Shown in pieces: positions 27,605 through 39,000 of a stretch of 64,000 nucleotides of DNA. The DNA is from Pseudoalteromonas piscicida (GTDB lineage: Bacteria; Pseudomonadota; Gammaproteobacteria; Enterobacterales; Alteromonadaceae), in assembly GCF_000238315.3 (NCBI RefSeq), contig NZ_CP011924.1, positions 2,458,501 through 2,522,500 of the forward strand, given 5' to 3'. The notes under the pieces were generated by a model, which did no database searches, had not been told where the DNA came from, and was given only the letters and a program-made list of their open reading frames with translations. The stretch's first letter is position 1; each line of letters starts with the position of its first letter. A program made the position numbers and the translations under genes.

Positions 27605-28060
27605 ATAATAGTCAGACCTGAACTGCTAGCCTGTATCGCTGAGTGCGGGGCGCATTCTATGCAGGAGCAAAAATAAAGTCAACAACTTTTATGAAAGTTT
27701 TTTCTAACTGATTCATTTTAAATCAAGAAGCGTAGAATATAACCAAATGACTCCCCTTTGCAAGCCTAACACCTTGAATTGGATTATTTATTACACAATT
27801 TAAAACGCATAGTTACCGCATCTCTGCCTTTTTGTTTTAAATCCAATTAGGCCAGAGTGATTTACGGCTCTTTTCTTTTTCCGAATGGTATCCAACCCTG
27901 CTTAATTTCGCGCTATAACATGCAAAGCACAGCAACTTATTTCCCCCAAAATAAGATGGTTCTAGGACAAAAATATAAGCCCCCTCACCTCTTCTATAAT
28001 GAAGAGCTTAAAGCATTGAGCATAAAAACATCACACAGCATAGTTTTTTAAAGTTAAGTG
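27605..28060. other. Divergent control region between the two tRNA transcripts
   Basis: Contains the leftward promoter near its left end and leads to the rightward promoter at 28061. The 64-codon ORF at 27857-28051 lacks a ribosome-binding site and looks accidental. Nothing else recognisable. Confidence 0.6.
27654..27682 (-). promoter_or_regulatory. Promoter of tRNA-Ala/tRNA-Glu transcript
   Basis: Minus strand: -35 TTGACT (27682-27677), 17-bp spacer, -10 TAGAAT (27659-27654), then a GC-rich discriminator GCGCCCCGC. This is the layout of stringently controlled stable-RNA promoters, about 50 bp before tRNA-Ala. Confidence 0.8.
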
Positions 28061-28088
28061 TTGACTCTTTTCAAACTAAACCTATAAT
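28061..28088 (+). promoter_or_regulatory. Promoter of the tRNA-Val array
   Basis: -35 TTGACT (28061-28066), 16-bp spacer, -10 TATAAT (28083-28088), GC-rich discriminator ACCGCCCC. It lies 35 bp before the first tRNA-Val. Confidence 0.85.
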
Positions 28089-28123
28089 ACCGCCCCACAA
28101 CGGCAGACGTTGTAATACAATTT

Positions 28124-28199
28124 GGGTTGTTAGCTCAGTTGGGAGAGCATCGCCCTTACAAGGCGAGGGTCACTGGTTCAAGTCCAGTACAACCCACCA
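28124..28199 (+). tRNA. tRNA-Val(UAC) copy 1, C25 form
   Basis: Acceptor GGGTTGT/ACAACCC, D stem GCTC/GAGC, anticodon arm TCGCC-CTTACAA-GGCGA (anticodon TAC), T arm ACTGG-TTCAAGT-CCAGT, encoded CCA. Confidence 0.97.
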
Positions 28200-28264
28200 C
28201 TTCTACTCTTAGATTAGAATTGGACATTAAACTCTATTCGAGAGTATAAATTGAAACACAATTT

Positions 28265-28340
28265 GGGTTGTTAGCTCAGTTGGGAGAGTATCGCCCTTAC
28301 AAGGCGAGGGTCACTGGTTCAAGTCCAGTACAACCCACCA
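28265..28340 (+). tRNA. tRNA-Val(UAC) copy 2, U25 form
   Basis: First U25 copy. The G10-U25 wobble is tolerable in a D stem, so function is likely kept. Confidence 0.93.
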
Positions 28341-28405
28341 CTTCTACTCTTAGATTAGAATTGGACATTAAACTCTATTCGAGAGTATAAATTGAAACAC
28401 AATTT

Positions 28406-28481
28406 GGGTTGTTAGCTCAGTTGGGAGAGTATCGCCCTTACAAGGCGAGGGTCACTGGTTCAAGTCCAGTACAACCCACCA
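28406..28481 (+). tRNA. tRNA-Val(UAC) copy 3, U25 form
   Basis: Identical to copy 2. Confidence 0.93.
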
Positions 28482-28546
28482 CTTCTACTCTTAGATTAGA
28501 ATTGGACATTAAACTCTATTCGAGAGTATAAATTGAAACACAATTT

Positions 28547-28622
28547 GGGTTGTTAGCTCAGTTGGGAGAGTATCGCCCTTACAAGGCGAGGGTCACTGGT
28601 TCAAGTCCAGTACAACCCACCA
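28547..28622 (+). tRNA. tRNA-Val(UAC) copy 4, U25 form
   Basis: Identical to copy 2. Confidence 0.93.
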
Positions 28623-28687
28623 CTTCTACTCTTAGATTAGAATTGGACATTAAACTCTATTCGAGAGTATAAATTGAAACACAATTT

Positions 28688-28763
28688 GGGTTGTTAGCTC
28701 AGTTGGGAGAGTATCGCCCTTACAAGGCGAGGGTCACTGGTTCAAGTCCAGTACAACCCACCA
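28688..28763 (+). tRNA. tRNA-Val(UAC) copy 5, U25 form
   Basis: Identical to copy 2. Confidence 0.93.
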
Positions 28764-28828
28764 CTTCTACTCTTAGATTAGAATTGGACATTAAACTCTA
28801 TTCGAGAGTATAAATTGAAACACAATTT

Positions 28829-28904
28829 GGGTTGTTAGCTCAGTTGGGAGAGTATCGCCCTTACAAGGCGAGGGTCACTGGTTCAAGTCCAGTACAACCC
28901 ACCA
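28829..28904 (+). tRNA. tRNA-Val(UAC) copy 6, U25 form
   Basis: Identical to copy 2. Confidence 0.93.
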
Positions 28905-28969
28905 CTTCTACTCTTAGATTAGAATTGGACATTAAACTCTATTCGAGAGTATAAATTGAAACACAATTT

Positions 28970-29045
28970 GGGTTGTTAGCTCAGTTGGGAGAGTATCGCC
29001 CTTACAAGGCGAGGGTCACTGGTTCAAGTCCAGTACAACCCACCA
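28970..29045 (+). tRNA. tRNA-Val(UAC) copy 7, U25 form
   Basis: Identical to copy 2. Confidence 0.93.
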
Positions 29046-29110
29046 CTTCTACTCTTAGATTAGAATTGGACATTAAACTCTATTCGAGAGTATAAATTGA
29101 AACACAATTT

Positions 29111-29186
29111 GGGTTGTTAGCTCAGTTGGGAGAGTATCGCCCTTACAAGGCGAGGGTCACTGGTTCAAGTCCAGTACAACCCACCA
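29111..29186 (+). tRNA. tRNA-Val(UAC) copy 8, U25 form
   Basis: Identical to copy 2. Confidence 0.93.
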
Positions 29187-29251
29187 CTTCTACTCTTAGA
29201 TTAGAATTGGACATTAAACTCTATTCGAGAGTATAAATTGAAACACAATTT

Positions 29252-29327
29252 GGGTTGTTAGCTCAGTTGGGAGAGTATCGCCCTTACAAGGCGAGGGTCA
29301 CTGGTTCAAGTCCAGTACAACCCACCA
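29252..29327 (+). tRNA. tRNA-Val(UAC) copy 9, U25 form
   Basis: Identical to copy 2. Confidence 0.93.
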
Positions 29328-29392
29328 CTTCTACTCTTAGATTAGAATTGGACATTAAACTCTATTCGAGAGTATAAATTGAAACACAATTT

Positions 29393-29468
29393 GGGTTGTT
29401 AGCTCAGTTGGGAGAGTATCGCCCTTACAAGGCGAGGGTCACTGGTTCAAGTCCAGTACAACCCACCA
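29393..29468 (+). tRNA. tRNA-Val(UAC) copy 10, U25 form
   Basis: Identical to copy 2. Confidence 0.93.
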
Positions 29469-29533
29469 CTTCTACTCTTAGATTAGAATTGGACATTAAA
29501 CTCTATTCGAGAGTATAAATTGAAACACAATTT

Positions 29534-29609
29534 GGGTTGTTAGCTCAGTTGGGAGAGTATCGCCCTTACAAGGCGAGGGTCACTGGTTCAAGTCCAGTAC
29601 AACCCACCA
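29534..29609 (+). tRNA. tRNA-Val(UAC) copy 11, U25 form
   Basis: Identical to copy 2. Confidence 0.93.
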
Positions 29610-29674
29610 CTTCTACTCTTAGATTAGAATTGGACATTAAACTCTATTCGAGAGTATAAATTGAAACACAATTT

Positions 29675-29750
29675 GGGTTGTTAGCTCAGTTGGGAGAGTA
29701 TCGCCCTTACAAGGCGAGGGTCACTGGTTCAAGTCCAGTACAACCCACCA
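29675..29750 (+). tRNA. tRNA-Val(UAC) copy 12, U25 form
   Basis: Identical to copy 2. Confidence 0.93.
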
Positions 29751-29815
29751 CTTCTACTCTTAGATTAGAATTGGACATTAAACTCTATTCGAGAGTATAA
29801 ATTGAAACACAATTT

Positions 29816-29891
29816 GGGTTGTTAGCTCAGTTGGGAGAGTATCGCCCTTACAAGGCGAGGGTCACTGGTTCAAGTCCAGTACAACCCACCA
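29816..29891 (+). tRNA. tRNA-Val(UAC) copy 13, U25 form
   Basis: Identical to copy 2. Confidence 0.93.
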
Positions 29892-29956
29892 CTTCTACTC
29901 TTAGATTAGAATTGGACATTAAACTCTATTCGAGAGTATAAATTGAAACACAATTT

Positions 29957-30032
29957 GGGTTGTTAGCTCAGTTGGGAGAGTATCGCCCTTACAAGGCGAG
30001 GGTCACTGGTTCAAGTCCAGTACAACCCACCA
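29957..30032 (+). tRNA. tRNA-Val(UAC) copy 14, U25 form
   Basis: Identical to copy 2; last U25 copy. Confidence 0.93.
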
Positions 30033-30097
30033 CTTCTACTCTTAGATTAGAATTGGACATTAAACTCTATTCGAGAGTATAAATTGAAACACAATTT

Positions 30098-30173
30098 GGG
30101 TTGTTAGCTCAGTTGGGAGAGCATCGCCCTTACAAGGCGAGGGTCACTGGTTCAAGTCCAGTACAACCCACCA
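30098..30173 (+). tRNA. tRNA-Val(UAC) copy 15, C25 form
   Basis: Same sequence as copy 1. End of the array; no strong intrinsic terminator follows. Confidence 0.97.
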
Positions 30174-30561
30174 CTTTATTTTCTAGATATAGTGGTCGAT
30201 TCAAAACATCGCACTAAGCCTAAGCAAGGCTAAAACCACAACTTTAAATTCAGTATACCACTTCACTTTCCGTACTGTCGTTGTTACTTATCACATACTC
30301 AAAAATCACATCAAAATGAATAAGTTTAAACCTGCCATTAAGTCCACAGAAACAACCCACTTTTCTCATTGATTAACTAATTAATTACTCTACTAAGCCT
30401 CCCAAATTTTTGTTATACCCTTAACTATTTTGCCACTAACCTCAGTAAATAGTTGGGATAAGCTAAATAGACTAACCTACTAAAAATGAGTTAATTTTTG
30501 TTTTCAAAACTACACCTAAGTACTAGACTAGAAGCAAAGCCATTGTCTAAAAATTGTTTCT
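30174..30561. other. Intergenic region after the tRNA-Val array
   Basis: No ORF, RNA gene or clear terminator seen in 388 AT-rich bases. It must contain the promoter of the receiver-TPR gene. Confidence 0.45.
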
Positions 30562-32193
30562 ATGTCAGCTCCATCTATTCAAAATGCCAAAATGTTAATC
30601 GTTGAAGATCAACCATTAGCATTGAGCTATATGAAACAATCTTTAGAACAGTTAGATTTCAGAAATTTAAAATTTGCAGAAAGTGCAGACAGTGCAAAAG
30701 AGCTTTGTACCATCAATAAGTTTGATCTCATCGTATGCTCTTTTGGTTTAGCAAAAAAACAAAATGGCTATCAATTTTATGAAGAGTTGCGCTCCAAACA
30801 GTTAATTCGCTCAAGTACCGCTTTTATTTTTATTTCTTCTGAAACTAGCCCCGAGTTAGTCCATAGTATTATTGAACTCCAACCTGATGACTTTTTAGTT
30901 AAGCCCTTTTCAATAAAAGAACTACAAAACCGTATAGAACGAGTTTTAAAGCGTAAACAGGCTTTAAGGCATATAAACTTGCTTGTAGACGATAAGAACT
31001 ACTCAAAGGCCTTGAAAGCGCTAGATCTAGAACTAGATAACAAAGATCATAACTACACTTCCCTACTCCTAAAGCTAAAAGGAGAACTTCTACTCAGGCT
31101 CAATCAATTAGAAGAAGCTAAGTCTTTTTACAAGTCGGTTTTGGCTCTACAAAAGTTTACATGGGCAAAGCTAGGCTTGGTCGAGGCGCTCATTACCAAC
31201 AATGAAGATGTTATCGCTCAAAAGATGTTGAAAACCTTAATAGAGCGACCAGAAACTCGTCTTCCTGCGCTCGATTTATTGAGCAAACTCGAAATAAAGC
31301 TAAATCAATATGAGAATGCCCAACAATTGTTAGAGCAAGCAATTGAGATGGCACCCAGAAACATAAATAGGCAACAGTCACTTGGTCGAGTTGCGCAAAT
31401 TAATCACGACTATGAAGCCAGCTATAAAGCGCATAAAGATATCGCAAGTTTCGCGCGCTACTCTATCCATGACAAACCAGAAGTGTATTTGAACGCCGCA
31501 CGAGCAGGAATAGATTTTGCTCTGAGTACCGATCAATCAGACCAAGTCACTCGTCTCACAAGACAAACGCAACAATACCTGAGTGATTTAAAACAACAAT
31601 TTCCAAACGCACAAACCCAAGCGCAAATCGATGTCCTCAACGCCCGCGTCCATTATCTAAAAGATGAGCATAAAAAAGCGAAACAACTGCTAGAACAGTT
31701 AGAAGATGAACCCGTTATTCGCTCGGTAGATTCCACTTTAGACAAAGCAAAAGCACTACATGAGGTGGGATTAAACCACAAAGCTCAGGAGCTATTTAGT
31801 CAAGTTATTGCCCACTGTGAGCGCCACAACTCAAGCGCAGATCCCATCACAATGCACTATCTATATCAGCAGCAGCAAGAGAAAAAAGAGATCACCATGG
31901 GTCCTAGAGAGCTGAATAACCATGCGGTCACACAGTTTAACAAAGGACAGTATGAAACCGCTTTGGAGGCATTCACTCAAGCCTTTAGAATTATGCCTAA
32001 AAACTCAGGAATAGCGCTAAATTTACTGCAATGTATGAGTGATAGTTGTGCTAAGTCAGGAAGTACTTTTAATTCCAATTTAGCAAAGCGTTGTACTACC
32101 TTGCTAAATCAGTCTGAGTTGGATAGTGAACAGCAGATCCGCTACGGTAAACTCAAAGCTAAACTAAATGAAATGAAACTCGACTTTGAGTAA
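30562..32193 (+). CDS. Receiver-domain protein with TPR repeats, phospho-acceptor Asp missing
   Basis: The 543-residue protein has an N-terminal CheY-like receiver (about 8-130) with the acidic pair E15-D16 and the invariant Lys of LVKPF. At the phospho-acceptor position it reads LIVC-S60-FGL, so Ser replaces Asp. The rest is alpha-helical with TPR-like repeats (for example KALKALDLELDNKDHNY, YENAQQLLEQAIEMAPRN, YETALEAFTQAFRIMPKN). There is no DNA-binding or enzymatic output, so it probably works by protein-protein contact and does not need phosphorylation. A single gene; no partner kinase nearby. Stop at 32193, 23 bp from convergent msrB. Confidence 0.82.
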   Translation: MSAPSIQNAKMLIVEDQPLALSYMKQSLEQLDFRNLKFAESADSAKELCTINKFDLIVCSFGLAKKQNGYQFYEELRSKQLIRSSTAFIFISSETSPELVHSIIELQPDDFLVKPFSIKELQNRIERVLKRKQALRHINLLVDDKNYSKALKALDLELDNKDHNYTSLLLKLKGELLLRLNQLEEAKSFYKSVLALQKFTWAKLGLVEALITNNEDVIAQKMLKTLIERPETRLPALDLLSKLEIKLNQYENAQQLLEQAIEMAPRNINRQQSLGRVAQINHDYEASYKAHKDIASFARYSIHDKPEVYLNAARAGIDFALSTDQSDQVTRLTRQTQQYLSDLKQQFPNAQTQAQIDVLNARVHYLKDEHKKAKQLLEQLEDEPVIRSVDSTLDKAKALHEVGLNHKAQELFSQVIAHCERHNSSADPITMHYLYQQQQEKKEITMGPRELNNHAVTQFNKGQYETALEAFTQAFRIMPKNSGIALNLLQCMSDSCAKSGSTFNSNLAKRCTTLLNQSELDSEQQIRYGKLKAKLNEMKLDFE

Positions 32194-32216
32194 TCACTTG
32201 TTTTATCGCAATTGAG

Positions 32217-32657
32217 TTATTTCTTTTCCATTGCAAGGGCATTAACACAATAACGCAGTCCACTTGGTTCAGGGCCATCAGGGAATACGTGACCTAAGTG
32301 GCTATCACACACATTACAAGTGATTTCGACGCGCGTCATTCCATGGCTCTTATCGCCATGATATGCCACCGCTTCCACTGCTGCAGGCTGTGTAAACGAG
32401 GGCCAACCAGAGCCACTATCAAACTTTTCTTCGGCATCGAATAACAGCTCGCCACAGCATACACAGTAGTATTTACCAGGTTCAAAAAGCTGACAACTTT
32501 GTGAGCTAAACGGGCGTTCAGTCCCCTTTTTCCTGGTGATCATGTAAGTTTCTGGAGCAAGCTCTGATTGCCATTGCTGGTCCGATTTATCAACTCTGCG
32601 AGGAGCAACAGGATTACCATTTCTGGCAAAGTTTAGTATATCTAACCACTTTAACAT
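32217..32657 (-). CDS. msrB: Peptide methionine sulfoxide reductase MsrB
   Basis: Reduces methionine-R-sulfoxide in proteins. The 146-residue protein has two zinc-binding CxxC pairs (CVCC and CNVC), the FDSGSGWPSF block and the catalytic Cys in GLRYCVNALA; the usual ending is RYCINS, so the residues after the Cys are slightly divergent. Last gene of ligA-DUF2919-msrB on the minus strand, with a 1-bp gap to the gene before. Cytoplasmic, no signal peptide. Confidence 0.94.
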   Translation of the reverse strand: MLKWLDILNFARNGNPVAPRRVDKSDQQWQSELAPETYMITRKKGTERPFSSQSCQLFEPGKYYCVCCGELLFDAEEKFDSGSGWPSFTQPAAVEAVAYHGDKSHGMTRVEITCNVCDSHLGHVFPDGPEPSGLRYCVNALAMEKK

Positions 32658-32658
32658 C

Positions 32659-33171
32659 TCAATTCTCTCTCTTGTTTACTTCTGTTTTTTGCTCTTCAAC
32701 AGGAAGTGGCCAATCGCCAAAAAAGCAGCTTAGATAGCGACTTTTAATTAAATATAAAAGTACCCAACTCACCAATACAATTTGTACGGCAATATAAGGA
32801 GAAAAACTATAATGGGTTTTCCCAGCTTGCAGGGTTAACCACGCCAAATCGAGTACCGCTGTTAATATAAGTGGCAAACGCATATAACGCCAGACGACTG
32901 CGAGCTTTGGAGAGCTTGTTGGCCGCCTAAGAGAAAACACAACGGTTGGTATGAGCGCGATACAAGCGATCCCTGTCGCGACAAAAAAGTGAAACTTAGA
33001 CTCAAAGAATAGCGACATCAAATCCAAGTCTGGGCGTCTCGCTAGTGCAGAAAACACCCAAATAAGCAACGGGCGGAGCAACACGACCAGCGCTAAATTA
33101 AAAGCGATTGGCGTACGATAAACGCCATATTTATCCCAGTATTCAGGGCCGTATCGTGTTACTGATTTCAT
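32659..33171 (-). CDS. Inner-membrane protein, DUF2919 (YfeZ)-like
   Basis: The 170-residue protein has about four hydrophobic helices (roughly 24-40, 61-81, 99-113 and 123-142) after a polar N-terminus RYGPEYWDKYGVYRTP. The N-terminal block and the topology resemble the DUF2919 family (E. coli YfeZ); function unknown. It starts 4 bp after the ligA stop and ends 1 bp before msrB, so it is part of that transcript. Confidence 0.7.
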   Translation of the reverse strand: MKSVTRYGPEYWDKYGVYRTPIAFNLALVVLLRPLLIWVFSALARRPDLDLMSLFFESKFHFFVATGIACIALIPTVVFSLRRPTSSPKLAVVWRYMRLPLILTAVLDLAWLTLQAGKTHYSFSPYIAVQIVLVSWVLLYLIKSRYLSCFFGDWPLPVEEQKTEVNKREN

Positions 33172-33175
33172 TTTA

Positions 33176-35194
<2,019 letters not shown>

Positions 35195-35210
35195 TTAAAC
35201 CTCTAAACGT

Positions 35211-35237
35211 AAAAAGCCACCAGCAGATGCCAGTGGC
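35211..35237 (-). terminator. Terminator between zipA and ligA
   Basis: On the minus strand, GCCACTGGC and GCTGGTGGC arms form an imperfect stem around ATCT and are followed by UUUUU (AAAAA at 35211-35215). It would reduce read-through from smc-zipA into ligA. Confidence 0.75.
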
Positions 35238-35260
35238 TTAAAAATGATTCTAAGTAGCGA

Positions 35261-35986
35261 TTAAGCGGCGAATTCACGCACTTTTTCAACATAACCGCGC
35301 ACGGCTTCAACCGTTAACGGTTCGCGGTCTTTATCAAGTACCGTTGCGCCAAACTCTTCAGCTAGTTTTTTCGATGCACTGTGAAGCATATTAAATGCAG
35401 CCAAGTTATCGCCTTCACAAGGTAAGGTCATAAATAGGCTAATGCCAGCTGTGCTAAATTGTTCCATGTTATCGATGTCAAACGTACCTGGGTTGTACAT
35501 GTTTACCAATCTAAATAACACAGGACCGTTTCCGGACGGCTCTAAATGGCGATTGAAGAAGCCCTCATCAGAATATTTAAATCCAAGGCTTAACACGGTT
35601 GGTAACAACCTTGAACCTGCCATTTTCAGGCCTTCAGGCATATCAACGTGAAGAATAATAAAGTCTTGTGGCTCTATTGCACTCTCTTCAAGCTCAGCCT
35701 CTTCAGATCCACTGTTCTCGGTTTGCACCTCAGTTTCAGGCTCTTCCGTCGCTAAAATGCCCTCAGTCGCAGGCTCGTCATCCACCGCACTAAAGGTCAT
35801 CTCTCCAATTTCAGGTTCGTCAGGCTCTTTATCGTGACTCGGCGTTTGCTCTTTGAGTTCATTGGGCTCCTTTTTTGAAGCTTTATCGCTGTTCTTCTTA
35901 CGAACAGACCAAAGTCCATGTATGAGTAACCCGCCTATGACCAACGCACTGATCACGATTAATGCCCATCTTAACTCTGTGGCCAT
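35261..35986 (-). CDS. zipA: Cell division protein ZipA
   Basis: Anchors FtsZ to the inner membrane at the division site. The 241-residue protein has an N-terminal TM helix (about 7-27, WALIVISALVIGGLLIHGLWS), a short basic stretch, an acidic linker (about 40-105) and the C-terminal FtsZ-binding domain (about 108-238; FIILHVDMPEGLKMAGSRLLP, GPVLFRLVNMYNPGTFD). It is shorter than E. coli ZipA (328) because the linker is short. smc-zipA-ligA is a conserved order; zipA begins 18 bp after smc ends. Confidence 0.94.
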   Translation of the reverse strand: MATELRWALIVISALVIGGLLIHGLWSVRKKNSDKASKKEPNELKEQTPSHDKEPDEPEIGEMTFSAVDDEPATEGILATEEPETEVQTENSGSEEAELEESAIEPQDFIILHVDMPEGLKMAGSRLLPTVLSLGFKYSDEGFFNRHLEPSGNGPVLFRLVNMYNPGTFDIDNMEQFSTAGISLFMTLPCEGDNLAAFNMLHSASKKLAEEFGATVLDKDREPLTVEAVRGYVEKVREFAA

Positions 35987-36004
35987 TGCTCACCTTTTTT
36001 GTTG

Positions 36005-39000
36005 TTATGCCTGTGCCATTTGCACCGCTTGTTCTATATCTACGGCAACCATACGCGACACCCCGGGTTCTGCCATGGTTACCCCCGTCAGTCTACCCGC
36101 CATTTCCATAGCGACCTTATTATGACTGATATAAATAAATTGCACTGTTTGCGACATCTCTTCAACCAAACGACAAAATCGCCCTACGTTTGCGTCATCA
36201 AGCGGTGCATCTACTTCATCCAGCATACAGAATGGGGCTGGATTAAGCCTGAATATTGAAAACACCAATGATAATGCGGTCAGCGCTTTTTCTCCACCAC
36301 TTAACAGATGAATTGTAGAGTTTTTCTTACCAGGCGGCCTTGCCATGATAGAAACACCACTTTCTAGCAGGTCATCGCTAGTTAATTCTAGATATGCATT
36401 CCCCCCACCAAACACTTTAGGAAACAGCTCAGCTAAGTCTTCATTCACTTGATTAAAGGTGGCGCTGAAGCGGGTTTTGGTCTCTTTATCAATTTTTCTG
36501 ATCACCGCTTCTAACGTTTCTAACGCATTAGTGAGATCATCCAGCTGTGTATCTAAATAGGTTTTACGTGCCTTCGCTTCTTCAAACTCTTCAATTGCAG
36601 CTAAGTTCACAGCCCCTAACTTGCCAAGATCATTACTGACTCGACTCAAATTAGCTTGATACTGCCCCAAATTTGCATTCTCAGGTAATTGCGCCAGCTC
36701 CGCTTTTAGCGTCCGGCCAAGCTCCTGCAAAGGTTCAAGTGCCGCTTGCGCCTTTATCATCAAGCTTTGCTCTTCAAGTTTCACTTGTTGCAAAGACTCA
36801 TTGAGTTTACCCACTTCGCCTTGCGCATCTTTTAATGCCGCTTGTTTTTGGGAAAGGTTTTCCTTGGCTTGGTTGAGCGTATCCAACATCGTTTGCTTTT
36901 GCGCCTTGGCTTCTAGATGTTGGGCGAGCAATAATTCAATGTCTTCATGCGCCTCCGCGAGCGGCTCTTCACAAAGCAAAATATCTGCTTGTGTTTGCTC
37001 GATGCGCTGGTTTATTTCATCGCGACGATGTTGCAAGTGTTCAAATTTAGAATTGCTGAGCTGTAGTTCACTTTCAGCCTGCTGTGATGCAAGTTTAGTG
37101 GTATGAACTAATTGCTGTGCTTCTTGTAATGCGGCGCGTCGAGATTGACTATGTTGTTTAAACTCGGCCAACTTAGCCTCGGCCAGTTGTTGTGTTTGTT
37201 GTGCTTGCGCTAGCAACTCATCACGTTGTAATTGCTGTTCAGTATAAAGTTCAAGTTGTTCGATGACCTCAGCTCGTTCTTGAGCAATGGCATCAAGTTG
37301 TTCTTGAATTTTCTGTCCTTGCTCACGCCAAATGCTCAGATTCTCATCCAGCATTTCAATTTTGGTTTTATGGCTGGCGATTGCTTGGGCCTTTTCGTGA
37401 ACGCATTGCTGTGTTTCCAATAAGCCAGCTTGCGTGTCTTCAAGGGCAATACGTTTTTGTGCTACAGCCTGCTCGGCCTCTTCGGTGAGTTGTTGTAAAT
37501 GAGGAAGCTGAGATTGGCATGACTGCAATTGGGCATAGCGTTTTAACGCGCCACTCTCTTCATTGCTTTTCGCCTTGGCCTTGAAGTTATCTCCCACAAT
37601 AACGCCACCGACCGTCACGCCGAGAAGAAATTGTTCACACGATTTAAAGTCTGTAGGTTCAGCGCATAATTTTATTTTCGTTAAAAAGCTGGGGAATAGT
37701 CCTGAGCTTATTTTTGTCGCGACGGAATCAACGGGAACTTCGAGTTCGATGGGCCATAGCGTATTCATTTCGCTTTGCTCAACGACCAAATGCGTCAACC
37801 CAAGCAGTGCCGCTTCCACGCATTCTTCATACCCAGACTCGACAACAAGTTGCGATAACATAGTCGCAGATGAAGCCTCCGATGTTTCCTCTGCCCAGCG
37901 TGATAACGCTTTTATTTCAGATTGCACTTCTTGTAACACCTGGATCGATTTTTGAGCATGAGCCTGTGCCAGTAAGATTTCCTCTTTATTGGCTTGCTCT
38001 TGGTCTTGCAACTTACCAGCTTGGCTTTGTAATTTAGCCATCGCTTGAACCAGCTGATGATGTGCATCCTGAGCTTCAGCCAAGTCATTTTCCAACATAG
38101 ATGCGTGATGCGCGTCTGCCTGTTCCAGCAGTTCAGCCTGACGCTTGTCTATGTGCAGTTTAGCTTGCTGTTGTTGCGCTAATTGGCTTGCCCCTTGCTG
38201 TACCTGAGCATGTATTTGTTGGTACTGCTTCTGTGCGCCACTAAACTGCGCTTCTAACTGAGCCTGCTCTGTGTCACTTTGCTCATTTGTGAGTTGAATT
38301 TCTTCCAGTTGCAATAGCGCAATTTCAAGTCGTTCAGAAACTTCAGCGACTTTTTCAGCGCTGCTCGCCACATACTCGGCTTGCTCGTCTTGCGCCTCAA
38401 TCACTTCTTGCTGTTGTGATTTCAGTATTTGAGACTGCTCAATAAGCTGACGCTTTTTATCAGTTAGATTGACTTTCTGTTGCTCAAGCGTTGCCAACTG
38501 GGTTTCAATTCGGTGCACGCTATGTTGTGCTTGCTCATAGCCATCATTGCAATGCTTAATTTCATGTTCTAACGTCGCTAAAATGCTGTCATGACCACTG
38601 TGAGCTTCATTAAAAAATGCTAATTTTTCATTGAGTTTGGCAATTTCTTTGGCTTTGATTGCCTGCTTTTGCTCAAGGCTTTGCCACTTTAAAATCGCTA
38701 TCCAAGACTTTAAGTCACGCTCTTGCGACTTTAAAGACTTATATTCGCTCGCCTGTTGTGCTTGAAGTGCCAGTTTATCTAGCTGACTCTGTAGCTCTTG
38801 CCTAACATCGAGCAAACGCTCCATGTTTTCGCGGGTACTCTTGATCCGAGTTTGGGTTTCTCGTCTACGCTCTTTATATTTTGAAATCCCGGCGGCTTCT
38901 TCTAAAAAAACTCTTAACTCTTGCGGCTTACTCTCAATCAAGCGAGAGATCATCCCTTGCTCTATAATTGCGTAACTGCGAGGACCTAGGCCAGTACCCA

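Larger units (their letters stand above)
28124..30173 (+). repeat. Tandem array of 15 tRNA-Val(UAC) copies, 141-bp period
   Basis: Fifteen 76-bp genes separated by identical 65-bp spacers. Copies 1 and 15 have C25; copies 2-14 have U25, which makes the D-stem pair G10-U25 instead of G10-C25. No other difference was seen. Each spacer contains a small ACTCT/AGAGT hairpin that could guide processing. Confidence 0.96.

Noticed and set aside
27857..28051. 64-codon ORF between the tRNA promoters
   Set aside because: No Shine-Dalgarno, unusual composition, and it lies in the control region of two strong promoters; looks accidental.
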